From the NCBI GenBank assembly GCA_029261835.1, contig JAJDAO010000069.1:124001-188000 (forward strand): a stretch of 64,000 bases of DNA, given 5' to 3'. Positions 8,560-17,336 of this stretch are shown piece by piece. The notes beneath the pieces were generated by a model. That model worked only from the letters and a program-made list of their open reading frames with translations. It was not told the origin of the DNA and ran no database searches. A program made the position numbers and the translations under genes. Source of the DNA: Deltaproteobacteria bacterium. GTDB taxonomy: Bacteria; Myxococcota_A; UBA9160; UBA4427. Each line of letters begins with the position of its first letter. The first letter of the stretch is position 1.

Positions 8560-9519
8560 TCAGGTGCTCAGCGTGTCGCTGCCGTCGTAGCGCAGTGGCT
8601 CGAACAAGACCGTCTGCACGTAGCGCTCGCCGAAGTCTGGGATGATCACCACGATCAGCTTGTCCTGGTTGCCCTCCATGGCGGCGTACTTGAGAGCGGA
8701 GGCCACGTTGGCACCCGCCGAGATGCCGCACAGGATCCCCTCCTCCCGCGCCATCCGCAGGGAGGTCTCGATTGACTCGTCGTTCGACACCGTCATCACC
8801 CGATCGACCAGATCGACGTCCAGCACGTCTGGAATGAAGCCGGCACCGATGCCCTGAATCTTGTGCGGACCGGGTGAGCCACCGGACAGGACCGGGCTGT
8901 CCTCCGGCTCGACCGCCACCGTTTCGAAGCTCGGCTTCTTGGGCTTGATGAAGCGGGCAACGCCCGTGATCGTGCCGCCGGTGCCCACGCCGGCCACCAG
9001 GGTGTCCACGGCGCCTTCCGTGCCGTCCCAGATTTCCCGGGCGGTTGTGGCGAAGTGAACGTCCGGATTGGCGGGATTGCGAAACTGCTGGGGCATGAAG
9101 CAGTCGGGAATTGCCTCATAGAGCTCATTGGCCCGATCGATTGCCCCCTTCATGCCTTTGGCGCCGTCGGTGAGAATCAGCTTGGCGCCAAACGCTCGCA
9201 TTGTGACCCGGCGCTCCGGGCTCATCGTGTCCGGCATGACAATGACACACTTGTAACCCTTGACGGCGGCCACAAAACAGAGCGCGATGCCCGTGTTGCC
9301 GCTGGTGGGCTCCACGATCGTGGTCTTGCCCGGGGTGATGACGCCCTCCCTCTCAGCCGCCTCGATCATCGAGAGGCCAATGCGATCCTTGACGCTGTTA
9401 CACGGATTCGCACTCTCCAGCTTCGCCACGACCTGCGCAGACAGGCCTTCTGTGATCTGATTCAGGCGAACGAGCGGGGTGTTGCCAATCAGTTCAGCGA
9501 TGTTGTCGTGAATCTCCAT
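8560..9519 (-). CDS. cysK: Cysteine synthase A (O-acetylserine sulfhydrylase)
   Basis: A 319-residue fold-type II PLP enzyme that makes L-cysteine from O-acetylserine and sulfide. It begins [19 protein letters not shown]; the PLP-lysine motif is [11 protein letters not shown] (about residue 41), the substrate loop is TSGNTGIAL, and the phosphate-binding [11 protein letters not shown] is present. Residues near the end ([13 protein letters not shown]) are also typical. The frame stays open to 9645, but the ATG at 9519 gives the family's usual N terminus and has a GAGGA upstream. It follows truD on the same strand with a 138-bp gap. Confidence 0.95.
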   Translation of the reverse strand: MEIHDNIAELIGNTPLVRLNQITEGLSAQVVAKLESANPCNSVKDRIGLSMIEAAEREGVITPGKTTIVEPTSGNTGIALCFVAAVKGYKCVIVMPDTMSPERRVTMRAFGAKLILTDGAKGMKGAIDRANELYEAIPDCFMPQQFRNPANPDVHFATTAREIWDGTEGAVDTLVAGVGTGGTITGVARFIKPKKPSFETVAVEPEDSPVLSGGSPGPHKIQGIGAGFIPDVLDVDLVDRVMTVSNDESIETSLRMAREEGILCGISAGANVASALKYAAMEGNQDKLIVVIIPDFGERYVQTVLFEPLRYDGSDTLST

Positions 9520-9657
9520 TTGGGGGAATCCTCGATTCGGGTTTGAAATGTCGTGGCCGGGACGCTCCATCTTCGATTCCGCACAATCAGCCTGCTCGAC
9601 GGACCGCAAGGCGGTCGAGATGGTCGACGCCCAGCATACACCCACCGTGCGTGGCTT

Positions 9658-10677
9658 TCACATGCTCCCCTCGGCCAACCGACCGAAGATCTCCTCCAGC
9701 AGAACCGTGACGTAGCTGCCGGCGGGCAAGCTGCAGCTCAGCAACAGAGCATCTTCTTCGCGCCGCAGCGAGGCCTCCCCCGGCTGCACGCGGACGGCGC
9801 GGCGCGCGCCCCGCACGCGAACGCCGGGTGGGGATCGAAAATCCTCAGCGGCCGGCACGCCCATTCCGGCCATCACGAGCGCCTCGCGTCGCGCGACCTC
9901 GCCCGTCGGCTGCTTCATGCGCGTGCCGAAGATCGGCCCGGTTGCGCTGATCTCGAAGCGCGCGGCCCGTTCATTCTCGACCTCTTTGTCTTCGACGATG
10001 AATAGCCCGCCCGACTCCGTCAGCCGAGCGACATCCCCCACCTCGACGGTTTCCAGAGGCCGCGGACGCTGGGCGAGCACACAATTGAACACCTCTGCCT
10101 GGAGCGCCGAAACGAGAAAGCGCGCCTGGCGGCGATCGACGCGTATTCGTTCACCGGCCAGCAGCCTGCGTGCCCGCTCGCTGTTCTTCCCGTCCCGACC
10201 GAAACGCTGCACACCGTAACGGTTCGGCATGCCACGCTCAACGATCCTCGCCATCGCCATGCGCGCCTTCTCCTCGAGCACGTCGTCGACGCCACGCACG
10301 CGGATCTCGAAGCGATTGCCGACGAGCTGTCCGGTTCGAAGCTTGTGACCGTGCGCAACCGCCTCCAACACGCGGGCGCCTGAGAGTTCGAGCGAGAGCG
10401 CGTCATCGGGCGATAGACCCGGAACCGAGAACCACTGCCGAGTCACCGCGTTGCGATCTTTGCGACCCGCGTAACCCACATCGCGCGGCGGCTTGCCAGC
10501 CGCCCGCGCCAGCTCCCTCGCCACCTCCTCAGTGGTCCGAAGCCGCTTCTCGACCAGCACGAACGTGTGCCCACCCTCGTGTGAGGGCGGATAGAGCGGG
10601 ATCTCCTCGACGATGAAGTCCTCTGGACAGCTGCGAATGCGGGGCAGCCCGGATTCGCTCTCGTCGTCAGAGTTCAT
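9658..10677 (-). CDS. truD: tRNA pseudouridine(13) synthase TruD
   Basis: A 339-residue TruD-family enzyme that isomerises uridine 13 of tRNA-Glu (and some other RNAs). The N-terminal PEDFIVEEIPLYPPSHEGGHTFVLVEKR and the catalytic segment GYAGRKDRNAVTRQWFSV (nucleophilic Asp about residue 77) are clear, followed by GNRFEIRVRG and PNRYGVQRFG. Length is close to the E. coli protein. The start ATG overlaps the stop of rnhB (ATGA), so the two are translationally coupled, the third member of lpxD-rnhB-truD. Confidence 0.95.
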   Translation of the reverse strand: MNSDDESESGLPRIRSCPEDFIVEEIPLYPPSHEGGHTFVLVEKRLRTTEEVARELARAAGKPPRDVGYAGRKDRNAVTRQWFSVPGLSPDDALSLELSGARVLEAVAHGHKLRTGQLVGNRFEIRVRGVDDVLEEKARMAMARIVERGMPNRYGVQRFGRDGKNSERARRLLAGERIRVDRRQARFLVSALQAEVFNCVLAQRPRPLETVEVGDVARLTESGGLFIVEDKEVENERAARFEISATGPIFGTRMKQPTGEVARREALVMAGMGVPAAEDFRSPPGVRVRGARRAVRVQPGEASLRREEDALLLSCSLPAGSYVTVLLEEIFGRLAEGSM

Positions 10678-11471
10678 CGGCCGGCAACGGCCGCCACAGG
10701 CGCGAAGGACCGCCTGTGCACGGGTGAGGCGCCCAGCCGATCGAGCGCCGCGACGTGCTCGGCTGTGCCGTACCCCATGTGTCTCACGAAGCCGTAGCCG
10801 GGATAGCGTGCGTCGAGCCCGCGCATGGTGGCGTCGCGGTGCACTTTGGCCACGATGGAGGCGGCAGCGATCGAGCCATCGATCGCGTCACCATGAACGA
10901 GCGCGGTCTGGGCGATGCCGAGACCGGGGATGACACGCGCGTCGACCAGCAGATGGTCGAGTGGCAGGTGGGTCGCGACCTCGCTCACCGCCCGGCGCAT
11001 CGCCTCGAGACTGGCGCGATAGATGTTCAAGCGATCGATTTCCGAGGAGTCCACCTCACCGATGCCGACCGCCAACGCCTGCTCGCGGATGGCACCATCC
11101 AGCCGCTCGCGGGCGGCTGGCGAGAGCTTCTTGGAGTCGTTGAGTCCGGGCAGCGATACTCGCTCCGGCAGCACCACTGCGGCCGCCACGACAGGTCCCG
11201 CCAGTGGCCCCACCCCGACCTCGTCGACGCCAGCGACGTACTGCGCCCCGCAGCGCAACAGCTTGGCCCGGTGCTCGAAGAGCCCGGCCAGGCGCGTGCG
11301 TTCCCGGCGAGCGCCTTCCAACTTGCGTTCGTACTGAGTCGCCAGCGCCCTCGCACCCGCTCGCGAGTCCTCAGCGAGCAGCCGACACCAGCTCCGCAAG
11401 AGCACCTCATCGTGCTCTCCGGCGAGACGACTGCGGAGCTGAGCGATGGAGAGCCTGCCGGGATCCATCAC
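10674..11471 (-). CDS. rnhB: Ribonuclease HII with altered GRG motif
   Basis: A 265-residue RNase HII, which nicks RNA-DNA hybrids and removes single ribonucleotides from DNA. The catalytic Asp-Glu pair is in YVAGVDEVG (about residue 82), and downstream acids are in LLVDARVIPGL and HGDAIDGSIAAASIVAKV. An N-terminal extension of about 75 residues (SIAQLRSRLA ...) resembles that of the Bacillus enzyme. Unusually the conserved GRG that reads the ribose is GVG here (VGVGPLAGPV). The gene overlaps lpxD and truD by 4 bp each. Function is likely retained, but specificity may differ. Confidence 0.93.
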   Translation of the reverse strand: MMDPGRLSIAQLRSRLAGEHDEVLLRSWCRLLAEDSRAGARALATQYERKLEGARRERTRLAGLFEHRAKLLRCGAQYVAGVDEVGVGPLAGPVVAAAVVLPERVSLPGLNDSKKLSPAARERLDGAIREQALAVGIGEVDSSEIDRLNIYRASLEAMRRAVSEVATHLPLDHLLVDARVIPGLGIAQTALVHGDAIDGSIAAASIVAKVHRDATMRGLDARYPGYGFVRHMGYGTAEHVAALDRLGASPVHRRSFAPVAAVAGR

Positions 11472-12568
11472 GTCCGGTCCGCTCGAGCCCCGTCGTTGGT
11501 GCGGGCTGCGGTCTCCGTCGATGCGGCACCGCGGGCTCGACGCAGGCCGAGCTCGCGCTCGACGGCACGCAGGCGACGAAGCGCGTCGGGAAGCCTCGCC
11601 AGGGCCGCCATCGCCTTGTGCCAGCGACGGGCCTCGAGCTGCGGCGCTCCCCAGACCCGCGATCCGGGTGCCACATCCTTGTGCAGACCTGCACGAGCGC
11701 CCACAAAGGCGCGCTCGCCCACGCGCAGGTGTCCGGCCGAGCCCGCCTGAGCCATGATGATCGCACCCGATCCGACCCAGGTGCTTCCGGAGAGGCCACT
11801 CTGAGCCACCACGATGGCACCCTCACCAATGTCGCAGTTGTGCGCAATCTGGACCAGATTGTCGATCTTGGCCGCGCGCCGAATGCGCGTCTCATCGAAT
11901 GTCGCGCGGTCGACTGTCGTATTGGCGCCGATCTCCACATCGTCCTCGATCACTACGCGCCCGATGTGCGGCATTCGCCTGGGCAGACCCTGCTCGTCCG
12001 CGAGGTAGCCAAAGCCATCGCCCCCGATGATGACACCTGGCTGCAGGACGACGCGATCACCCAGAACGGTGTCCTCGCGCAGAACTACACCGGAGTGGAT
12101 CACGCAATCCGAACCGATCTCCACATTCGGGTACACGGTGACATTCGGATGGAGCACGCTACGCGGGCCGACGCGGGATCCGGCTCCGATCACGACGCAG
12201 GCGGACAGCACAGCGCTCGCGTCGACCTCGGCATCCTCCGCCAGCTCTGCCGATGAATGCAGCCCGGCCGGCGGGCGGAGACACGGAGCCAAGCGCTCAA
12301 CCACCCGGGCGAAGTCGAGAGCCGGGTTGGGCGAGCGGATGGCCGAGCAGCTTCCCGGATCCACGTCGGGCAGGAGGATCAGCGCGCCCGCTCGAGTGTC
12401 GGCCACGCGATGCGAGTGTTCCGCCGATCGCACGAACGCGATGTCGCTCGGTCCCGCCTGCTCCAGGGCTGCCACGCCACATATCAGCAGCCCGGGATCT
12501 CCCTCGACTTCGCGGCCCAGCTCGGCCGCAATCTCCAGCAACCGGACCGGCTTCAGGGACCTGACCAC
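11468..12568 (-). CDS. lpxD: UDP-3-O-acylglucosamine N-acyltransferase LpxD
   Basis: A 366-residue acyltransferase of lipid A synthesis, adding the second acyl chain from acyl-ACP to UDP-3-O-acyl-glucosamine. The N-terminal uridine-binding domain (VRLLEIAAELGREVEGD ... ISGVAALEQA-like, about 1-105) is followed by a left-handed beta helix of hexapeptide repeats (about 110-310). The catalytic His lies in NLVQIAHNCDIGEGAIV. A C-terminal helix carries Arg-rich sequence. Start GTG at 12568 lies 3 bp after the upstream usp stop. Its presence indicates an LPS-type outer membrane. Confidence 0.95.
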   Translation of the reverse strand: MVRSLKPVRLLEIAAELGREVEGDPGLLICGVAALEQAGPSDIAFVRSAEHSHRVADTRAGALILLPDVDPGSCSAIRSPNPALDFARVVERLAPCLRPPAGLHSSAELAEDAEVDASAVLSACVVIGAGSRVGPRSVLHPNVTVYPNVEIGSDCVIHSGVVLREDTVLGDRVVLQPGVIIGGDGFGYLADEQGLPRRMPHIGRVVIEDDVEIGANTTVDRATFDETRIRRAAKIDNLVQIAHNCDIGEGAIVVAQSGLSGSTWVGSGAIIMAQAGSAGHLRVGERAFVGARAGLHKDVAPGSRVWGAPQLEARRWHKAMAALARLPDALRRLRAVERELGLRRARGAASTETAARTNDGARADRT

Positions 12569-12571
12569 GAA

Positions 12572-13393
12572 CTACCGGGCGAGCAGGACAGCCACCGGCG
12601 AGGTGCGTACGACCGCGGCGGCGTTGCTGCCGAGGAAGTAGTCGGTGATGCGATTGCGCCCGAAGGCGCCCATGACCACGAGCCCGCCACGAACCTCGCG
12701 CACGGTGTCGACGATCTTGACGTCGGGACGCCCCAGCGTGGACGAAGTCTCGCGCACGGGCTGGCTGAGACCGGCGAGCAGCTGACGCACCTCCTCGAAG
12801 CGGGCCACGGCCCGGCCCTTGTCCTTCGAATCGACGAAAACGTGAATGGCCTCGTTGAGGCCATTGGCCAGTTCCACCGCCAGCTCGGCGGCGACGCGAG
12901 AGCCGGGAGAACCGTCGAAGCCGAGCACCAGCGGGCCGGTGAGCGGCGCGCCCGAGGGCACGACCATGGTAGACTTGCCGGTCTTGCGGATGATGTTGTC
13001 CACCGTCGAACCGATCAGAGCACCACGACGGTCGGCTGCCCCGCTATCACGGCCGAGCACCAGCAGATTGCATTCCTGGGCCTTCTCGACGATGCGGTCG
13101 TCCGGGCGACCCTGGGCGACTTCACAGCCCGCTTCCACACCCTCTCCGCGGGCTCGGTCGCTAAAACGCCGCGCGATGGCTTCGGCGCGCGCGCGGTGAT
13201 AGGCGGTCAGCTCAGCCTGCGGGAATCCCGGCAGCGAGAGCCCCGCGGCCGGCGGCGGCAGCACAGCACTCTCGTCGAGCACCGTGATGCCTGAGAGGCG
13301 TACCCTCAGCCGAGCCGCCAACGCGATGGCACTGCGCTCGGCCGCACTCCCGTCTTCCGAACCATCTGTTGCAACCAGGATCGTCTCGACCAT
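12572..13393 (-). CDS. Tandem UspA-domain universal stress protein
   Basis: A 273-residue protein with two universal stress domains (about 1-140 and 145-273). The first begins ETILVATDGSEDGSAAERSA and holds the nucleotide-loop GRDSGAADRRGALIGSTV; the second begins PLVLGFDGSPGSRVAAELAV and ends VVMGAFGRNRITDYFLGSNAAAVV. The open frame reaches 13438, but the ATG at 13393 is chosen because AGGAG lies five bases upstream and the UspA fold starts there. It sits just upstream of lpxD, 3 bp apart. USPs bind ATP or act as stress effectors; the partner is unknown. Confidence 0.88.
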   Translation of the reverse strand: MVETILVATDGSEDGSAAERSAIALAARLRVRLSGITVLDESAVLPPPAAGLSLPGFPQAELTAYHRARAEAIARRFSDRARGEGVEAGCEVAQGRPDDRIVEKAQECNLLVLGRDSGAADRRGALIGSTVDNIIRKTGKSTMVVPSGAPLTGPLVLGFDGSPGSRVAAELAVELANGLNEAIHVFVDSKDKGRAVARFEEVRQLLAGLSQPVRETSSTLGRPDVKIVDTVREVRGGLVVMGAFGRNRITDYFLGSNAAAVVRTSPVAVLLAR

Positions 13394-13747
13394 CTCGCTC
13401 CTCACCATCGACGCAGGACCCGTGTCCCGCTCTGCCATCCCGCAGGAGCGTCACCTGCGGGACAGACCTCGATTCACCGTGCTCCAGCCATGCGACCGCC
13501 ACACCGCACCCGCGGTACCGATCGCGCCACCGATCATCGTTCCGCCGCTCTCCCCCGATCGACCGAGTCAGACGGCTCGGCATGCTAGATTACGGTACCC
13601 CGGAGGGAGGTGCAATTCGCCGAAGCGCAAATGCAAGAATTTCGAGGTACCTCCGGGCACGTCTGCGGGGATTTCGCCCGGGCGGCCGGCCGTTTTCCAC
13701 CGCAACACGGGCTCCCTGAGATCACCGGCCCCGAGCGGCGACCGGGA
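13394..13747. other. Intergenic region between usp and CBS genes (354 bp)
   Basis: No coding frame with convincing bias. It contains the usp ribosome site, and an 8-bp inverted repeat (13599-13606 and 13650-13657) with a loop of more than 40 nt beside a GGTACC palindrome. I see no clear promoter boxes. Confidence 0.4.
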
Positions 13748-14182
13748 TCAGCTGCCGCCGACTCTGCCAGCAGCCTCCGCGAGACAGCGCAGCACATCCG
13801 TCTCCGTGATGAGCCCCTCCAGCGTACCCCGGTCGTTCACGACCGGCAGACAACCGATCTTGTGGCCAGCCAGAGCGCGGGCGGCATCGATCACCGACGC
13901 CTTCGGACTGATCACGACAGCCGGGGATGACATGACGCTCGCGATCTCGACGGCATGCAGGAATGCCCGGTGATCGTCGTCGTGCGACTCACCGATGCTG
14001 GAGCGTGAAGCCCGCAGCAGATCACGCTCCGAGACGACGCCCACTAGCCGACCGGAGCTCACTACAGGCATGTGGCGCACACCACCTAGCCTCATGATAT
14101 CCTCGACCGTCGAGAGCCGATCGCCCGCGCCAACGGTGACGACTCGTCGTTTCATGATGTCACCGACGCGAATGTGATCCAC
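13748..14182 (-). CDS. CBS-domain pair protein
   Basis: A 144-residue stand-alone protein made of two CBS motifs (a Bateman module): the first is VGDIMKRRVVTVGAGDRLSTVEDIMR ... VGVVSERDLL, the second ASVMSSPAVVISPKASVIDAARAL ... LEGLITETDVL. Such modules bind adenine nucleotides and sense energy state; no fused effector domain is present. GTG start at 14182. It lies upstream of the UspA gene on the same strand, a common stress pairing, but 354 bp apart. Confidence 0.88.
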   Translation of the reverse strand: MDHIRVGDIMKRRVVTVGAGDRLSTVEDIMRLGGVRHMPVVSSGRLVGVVSERDLLRASRSSIGESHDDDHRAFLHAVEIASVMSSPAVVISPKASVIDAARALAGHKIGCLPVVNDRGTLEGLITETDVLRCLAEAAGRVGGS

Positions 14183-14223
14183 GCTTCGATTCTACCTTGC
14201 CGAACGGACGCGCGGGTGAAGAG

Positions 14224-14646
14224 ATGGCCAAGGCCGACGAGCACGAGCCGGATAAGACGGAGAAAGACGACGATTCGGACGGCCTCTACGGCGTTCCGGA
14301 GATCATTCGACGCTTCGCAGCACTCGGCCTGAGCGGCTTCTTCACCACGGAGAGCGCCCTGCGCAAGGCGCTCGGAGATACCGTTCCCAAGGAATGGACG
14401 GAATTCGCCGCGGCGCAAAGCGAGCGCACGCGACAAGAGCTACTCGATCGAATCGCGTCCGAATTCGGAAGGGTGCTGGGCAAGGTCGAGCCACGAGATT
14501 TGCTGGAACATCTGATCGAAGGCCGAACGATCGAGGTAAGCGCCAAGATTCGCCTCGGCAGCCGGACGAGCCGCACGGATGGTTCGGACTCCCGAGGCGA
14601 AAGCGCCAGCTCGAACCACTTCGAAATCAAGCTCGGTAACGACTGA
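14224..14646 (+). CDS. Hypothetical acidic protein
   Basis: About 140 residues from the ATG at 14224 (a TTG at 14197 is an alternative). The N terminus is highly charged (KADEHEPDKTEKDDDSDG); the middle is helical (VPEIIRRFAALGLSGFFTTESALRKALGDTVPKEWTEF ... LLDRIASEFGRVLG) and the end is Ser/Arg-rich. The central FFTTESALRKAL pattern recalls small phasin-like or poly-helical cytoplasmic proteins, but I do not recognise a family. Codon bias supports coding. It is divergent from the CBS gene. Confidence 0.6.
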   Translation: MAKADEHEPDKTEKDDDSDGLYGVPEIIRRFAALGLSGFFTTESALRKALGDTVPKEWTEFAAAQSERTRQELLDRIASEFGRVLGKVEPRDLLEHLIEGRTIEVSAKIRLGSRTSRTDGSDSRGESASSNHFEIKLGND

Positions 14647-14692
14647 GCGGCACAGTTGCCTCGCGAGCGCCCAATAGTGGAGACGAACGAAC

Positions 14693-15988
14693 GTGCGTCC
14701 TGCAGGCGCTCCCAGCTCACCGAAGAGCAAGCCGCTGCCGAGTATTCTCGGCTGGGTCTTGGTCGCTTGCTTGATCTCGTATACCACCTGCGTCCACCAG
14801 GGTCTCGCCCCGGCACCGGGCGGAATGCCAACCGACTGGTGGCATCCCTCCGGTTTTCTGCGCGATCGGACGTGGGTGGCGAGCTGGGTCGGCCGACCGC
14901 TGACCGGCGTCTTCATGTTGAGTCTGCCGGCGGCCATCGCAGCCTGCCTGCTGTTCATCACCAGCCGCTCCTCCAGCGGCCGGGCTATCGCCGCCAGCAG
15001 CGTCGTAACTGTGGCGGTCATGAGCTTCTACGGGCTGTCCAGGGCACTGCGAGTCTGGGAGTTCTTCCACTGGCGGGGATCTGTGGTGATCGTCTGCACG
15101 GGCGTCGTCGTCGGCTGCACGCTGGCGGCTCCCTGGTTGGCCGAAAGGTGGCTCAAGCTGCGGCCCCCTTGGAAGATCATCAGCTACCTGCCGGTCTTCT
15201 TCGCCGTCGTGTCGATCATGCGCAGCGCCACCGGAACGGATGAGAATCTGTTCTTCAATATCTCCCCCTGGCCAGCGATCCCGGTGCTCGGATTGGAAAT
15301 TGCCTGCTACTCGCTGGTGGGCCTGATGATCGGACTAGCGCTGGGCGTGGCGGCGTTCACCGGCACAGGGCCACGTCCGGCGCTGCGGATCGCCGGCTTC
15401 GTCGGTGGCGCGATCTTTCCAGTGCTCTGGTTCGCTTACCGCTTCAGCCAAACGAAGCCCATCGTCCTCTTCGCCATGCTGTTCGTCAGCGTGCTCGCCC
15501 TCGCCGCCGCACTCGCGACACGAGGCCCCGAAGGCAGATCGGAGCGCCGACGCAGAGCGATCAATTTCGCAACCGGAGCGGCCCTGGTGACACTCCCACT
15601 GTTCTCGGGCCATGCCCTCGCGAATCGCGACTACGACGTCACGCGACATGTGCGTGCCGAGGCTCTCATCGAAGCGCTGTCCCGCTACTACGCGGATGAG
15701 TACGAGTATCCCGAGGACCTCGCCGACTTGATCGCCGGGGGCTACCTGGAGAAGATCCCCAAGCCCCGCATCGGCTTCGAACTCTACTACCAGCTCGGCT
15801 GGCTGGAGCCGATCGAATTCGAGTACCGAAACCTGGGCAGCAGCTACGTGCTCGAATTCATCTCGACGGAGTGGGTGATGTGCGCCTACAACCCGCCGTG
15901 GCTCGACGATGACGGCGAGGAGGACTCAGAGGACCCAGAGACCGGTGAGGCCTGGTCCTGCCCCGACACGCGTCCCGAGCTCTGGTAG
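14693..15988 (+). CDS. Polytopic membrane protein with pseudopilin-like C-terminal domain
   Basis: A 431-residue protein of no family I can name. It has an N-terminal membrane segment (LGWVLVACLISYTTCV) and about seven more hydrophobic segments to residue 310. The last 110 residues form a soluble domain: VRAEALIEALSRYYADEYEYPEDLADLIAGGYLEKIPKPRIGFELYY resembles the periplasmic helix and loop of type II secretion pseudopilins (major pseudopilins have a similar YP..L..L..GYL..IP pattern). The C terminus is acidic with Cys pairs (MCAYNPP, WSCPD). GTG start at 14693 is the best available. Function unknown. Confidence 0.65.
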   Translation: MRPAGAPSSPKSKPLPSILGWVLVACLISYTTCVHQGLAPAPGGMPTDWWHPSGFLRDRTWVASWVGRPLTGVFMLSLPAAIAACLLFITSRSSSGRAIAASSVVTVAVMSFYGLSRALRVWEFFHWRGSVVIVCTGVVVGCTLAAPWLAERWLKLRPPWKIISYLPVFFAVVSIMRSATGTDENLFFNISPWPAIPVLGLEIACYSLVGLMIGLALGVAAFTGTGPRPALRIAGFVGGAIFPVLWFAYRFSQTKPIVLFAMLFVSVLALAAALATRGPEGRSERRRRAINFATGAALVTLPLFSGHALANRDYDVTRHVRAEALIEALSRYYADEYEYPEDLADLIAGGYLEKIPKPRIGFELYYQLGWLEPIEFEYRNLGSSYVLEFISTEWVMCAYNPPWLDDDGEEDSEDPETGEAWSCPDTRPELW

Positions 15989-16068
15989 ATCGGCATGTCC
16001 ACTGTGACTGTCGAACGCGATGTACTGCGCTCTGACCCGCGACGCGGCGCGGCCGGCGGACCGAAGTG

Positions 16069-17091
16069 ATGGTCGGCGACGCCGGCCGTGATGAACGCAA
16101 GCGCTGGGGCATCCACGGACTCGCCCTCGGCATCGCGGTCGATGGCCCGTCTAGCAGCCGAGAGTGGCAGCGAGCGCTGCACTGGGTGACTTGGGCCGAG
16201 CAACGCGGTCTGCACTCGGTGTGGATGCCGGAGACACATTTCACGGAAGCCGGGAATGCGTCACCGCTGCTCTGCCTCGCCGCATTCGCGGCCCACACTC
16301 GGCGATTGCGTCTGGCCACCACCTCGCTACTCCTCCCGATCCACCATCCACTGCGCGTCGCGGAGAATGTGGCGACGCTGGATCACCTCTCCCGAGGACG
16401 AGTCATTCTCGGCTTGGGGCGCGGATTCCGAGAGCCGCTGTTCTCGACCTTCGGAATCGATCCCTCGTCCAAGCGCGCTCGCTTCGACGAATCTCTCGAT
16501 CTGATTCTCAAGGCTTGGAGCGGCGAGTCGGTCTCGCTGTCGGGTACGGGGTTCGCGACTGCCCCTGATGCGGGCGAGCGAAACGGAGCCAGGCCGCTGC
16601 AAACGCCCCACCCGCCGCTGGCCGTCGCAGCCTTCGGACGCAAGGGGCTCGAACAGGCGGCACGCCGCAACCTCCCCTATCTCGCCTCGCCGATGGAGAC
16701 GCTCGACCTGATCGCCGAGAACCTCGAATTCTACACTGCCAATCTAATGACCGACTCTCAAGCGCGTGGCCGAGTCGTCCCGGTGATGCGAACGCTCTTC
16801 GTGGCGAACGACGACACCTCACGCGCGCGCGTTCTGGCGCACCTGACTGAGGAGAACCGCCGCCGCCGCGGCAAGCTCCCAGGCCCCATCGCTCGTGCAC
16901 TCGCGGCTCCGCTGGACGAACGCGTGGTGGTGGGCAGCGTATCGGAGGTGACGGACCGCCTGGCCCACTACCGCGAACGGCTCGACATGAATCTGCTCAT
17001 CGTGCGCCCTGAGATTGCGAGCACATCACAGAGCGAGCGAGAGGATTCGCTCACGCGACTGGTAGAGGAGGTGTTGCCAGCGCTGGGCTGA
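16069..17091 (+). CDS. Luciferase-like (LLM-class) flavin-dependent monooxygenase
   Basis: A 340-residue TIM-barrel protein of the bacterial luciferase family. Landmarks: LGIAVDG near the N terminus, WAEQRGLHSVWMPETHF, RRLRLATTSLLLPIHHPLRVAENVATLDHLSRGRVILGLGRG (flavin-region signature) and a C-terminal VVGSVSEVTDRLAHYRE motif. Members use reduced FMN or F420 to oxidise or reduce small substrates. Neither cofactor nor substrate can be fixed here. It lies alone between a membrane protein gene and the convergent DUF4177-like gene. An in-frame GTG at 16066 directly before the ATG is an alternative start. Confidence 0.88.
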   Translation: MVGDAGRDERKRWGIHGLALGIAVDGPSSSREWQRALHWVTWAEQRGLHSVWMPETHFTEAGNASPLLCLAAFAAHTRRLRLATTSLLLPIHHPLRVAENVATLDHLSRGRVILGLGRGFREPLFSTFGIDPSSKRARFDESLDLILKAWSGESVSLSGTGFATAPDAGERNGARPLQTPHPPLAVAAFGRKGLEQAARRNLPYLASPMETLDLIAENLEFYTANLMTDSQARGRVVPVMRTLFVANDDTSRARVLAHLTEENRRRRGKLPGPIARALAAPLDERVVVGSVSEVTDRLAHYRERLDMNLLIVRPEIASTSQSEREDSLTRLVEEVLPALG

Positions 17092-17114
17092 CGACAGCCG
17101 GCCGTGGGCGGATT

Positions 17115-17297
17115 TCAATCGTCTTCGCTCTGGCGGGCAAACGAGATGAAGGCCATGGCCGGGCGCTTCGAGGACTCCCGCATGGCGAAGTGCATGCTGT
17201 CGAGGCTCCAACCCGCGGCCGTCCACTCGTTGAGTGCGGCCTCGATCTCTTCATCCGTCACCGAGCCGATCTCGACTACTTTGTATACGAGCCCCAA
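17115..17297 (-). CDS. Small DUF4177-like protein at end of heme operon
   Basis: A 60-residue protein (starting GLVYKVVEIGSVTDEEIE) with a single alpha/beta unit ending in a basic-hydrophobic strand (AMAFISFAR). The pattern Y-K-V-V ... LN-W-AGW-L fits the DUF4177-type fold. The TTG start at 17297 is preceded by GGAGGT at good spacing, which supports translation. It lies 39 bp after hemB on the same strand and is likely the last gene of that operon. Function unknown. Confidence 0.7.
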   Translation of the reverse strand: MGLVYKVVEIGSVTDEEIEAALNEWTAAGWSLDSMHFAMRESSKRPAMAFISFARQSEDD

Positions 17298-17336
17298 GCT
17301 GACCTCCGCTACTCCGTCTCTCGTCGTACCCGGTTC

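Noticed and set aside
13599..13657. 8-bp inverted repeat between the UspA and CBS genes.
   Set aside because: The loop exceeds 40 nt and there is no flanking promoter or T run; chance is likely.
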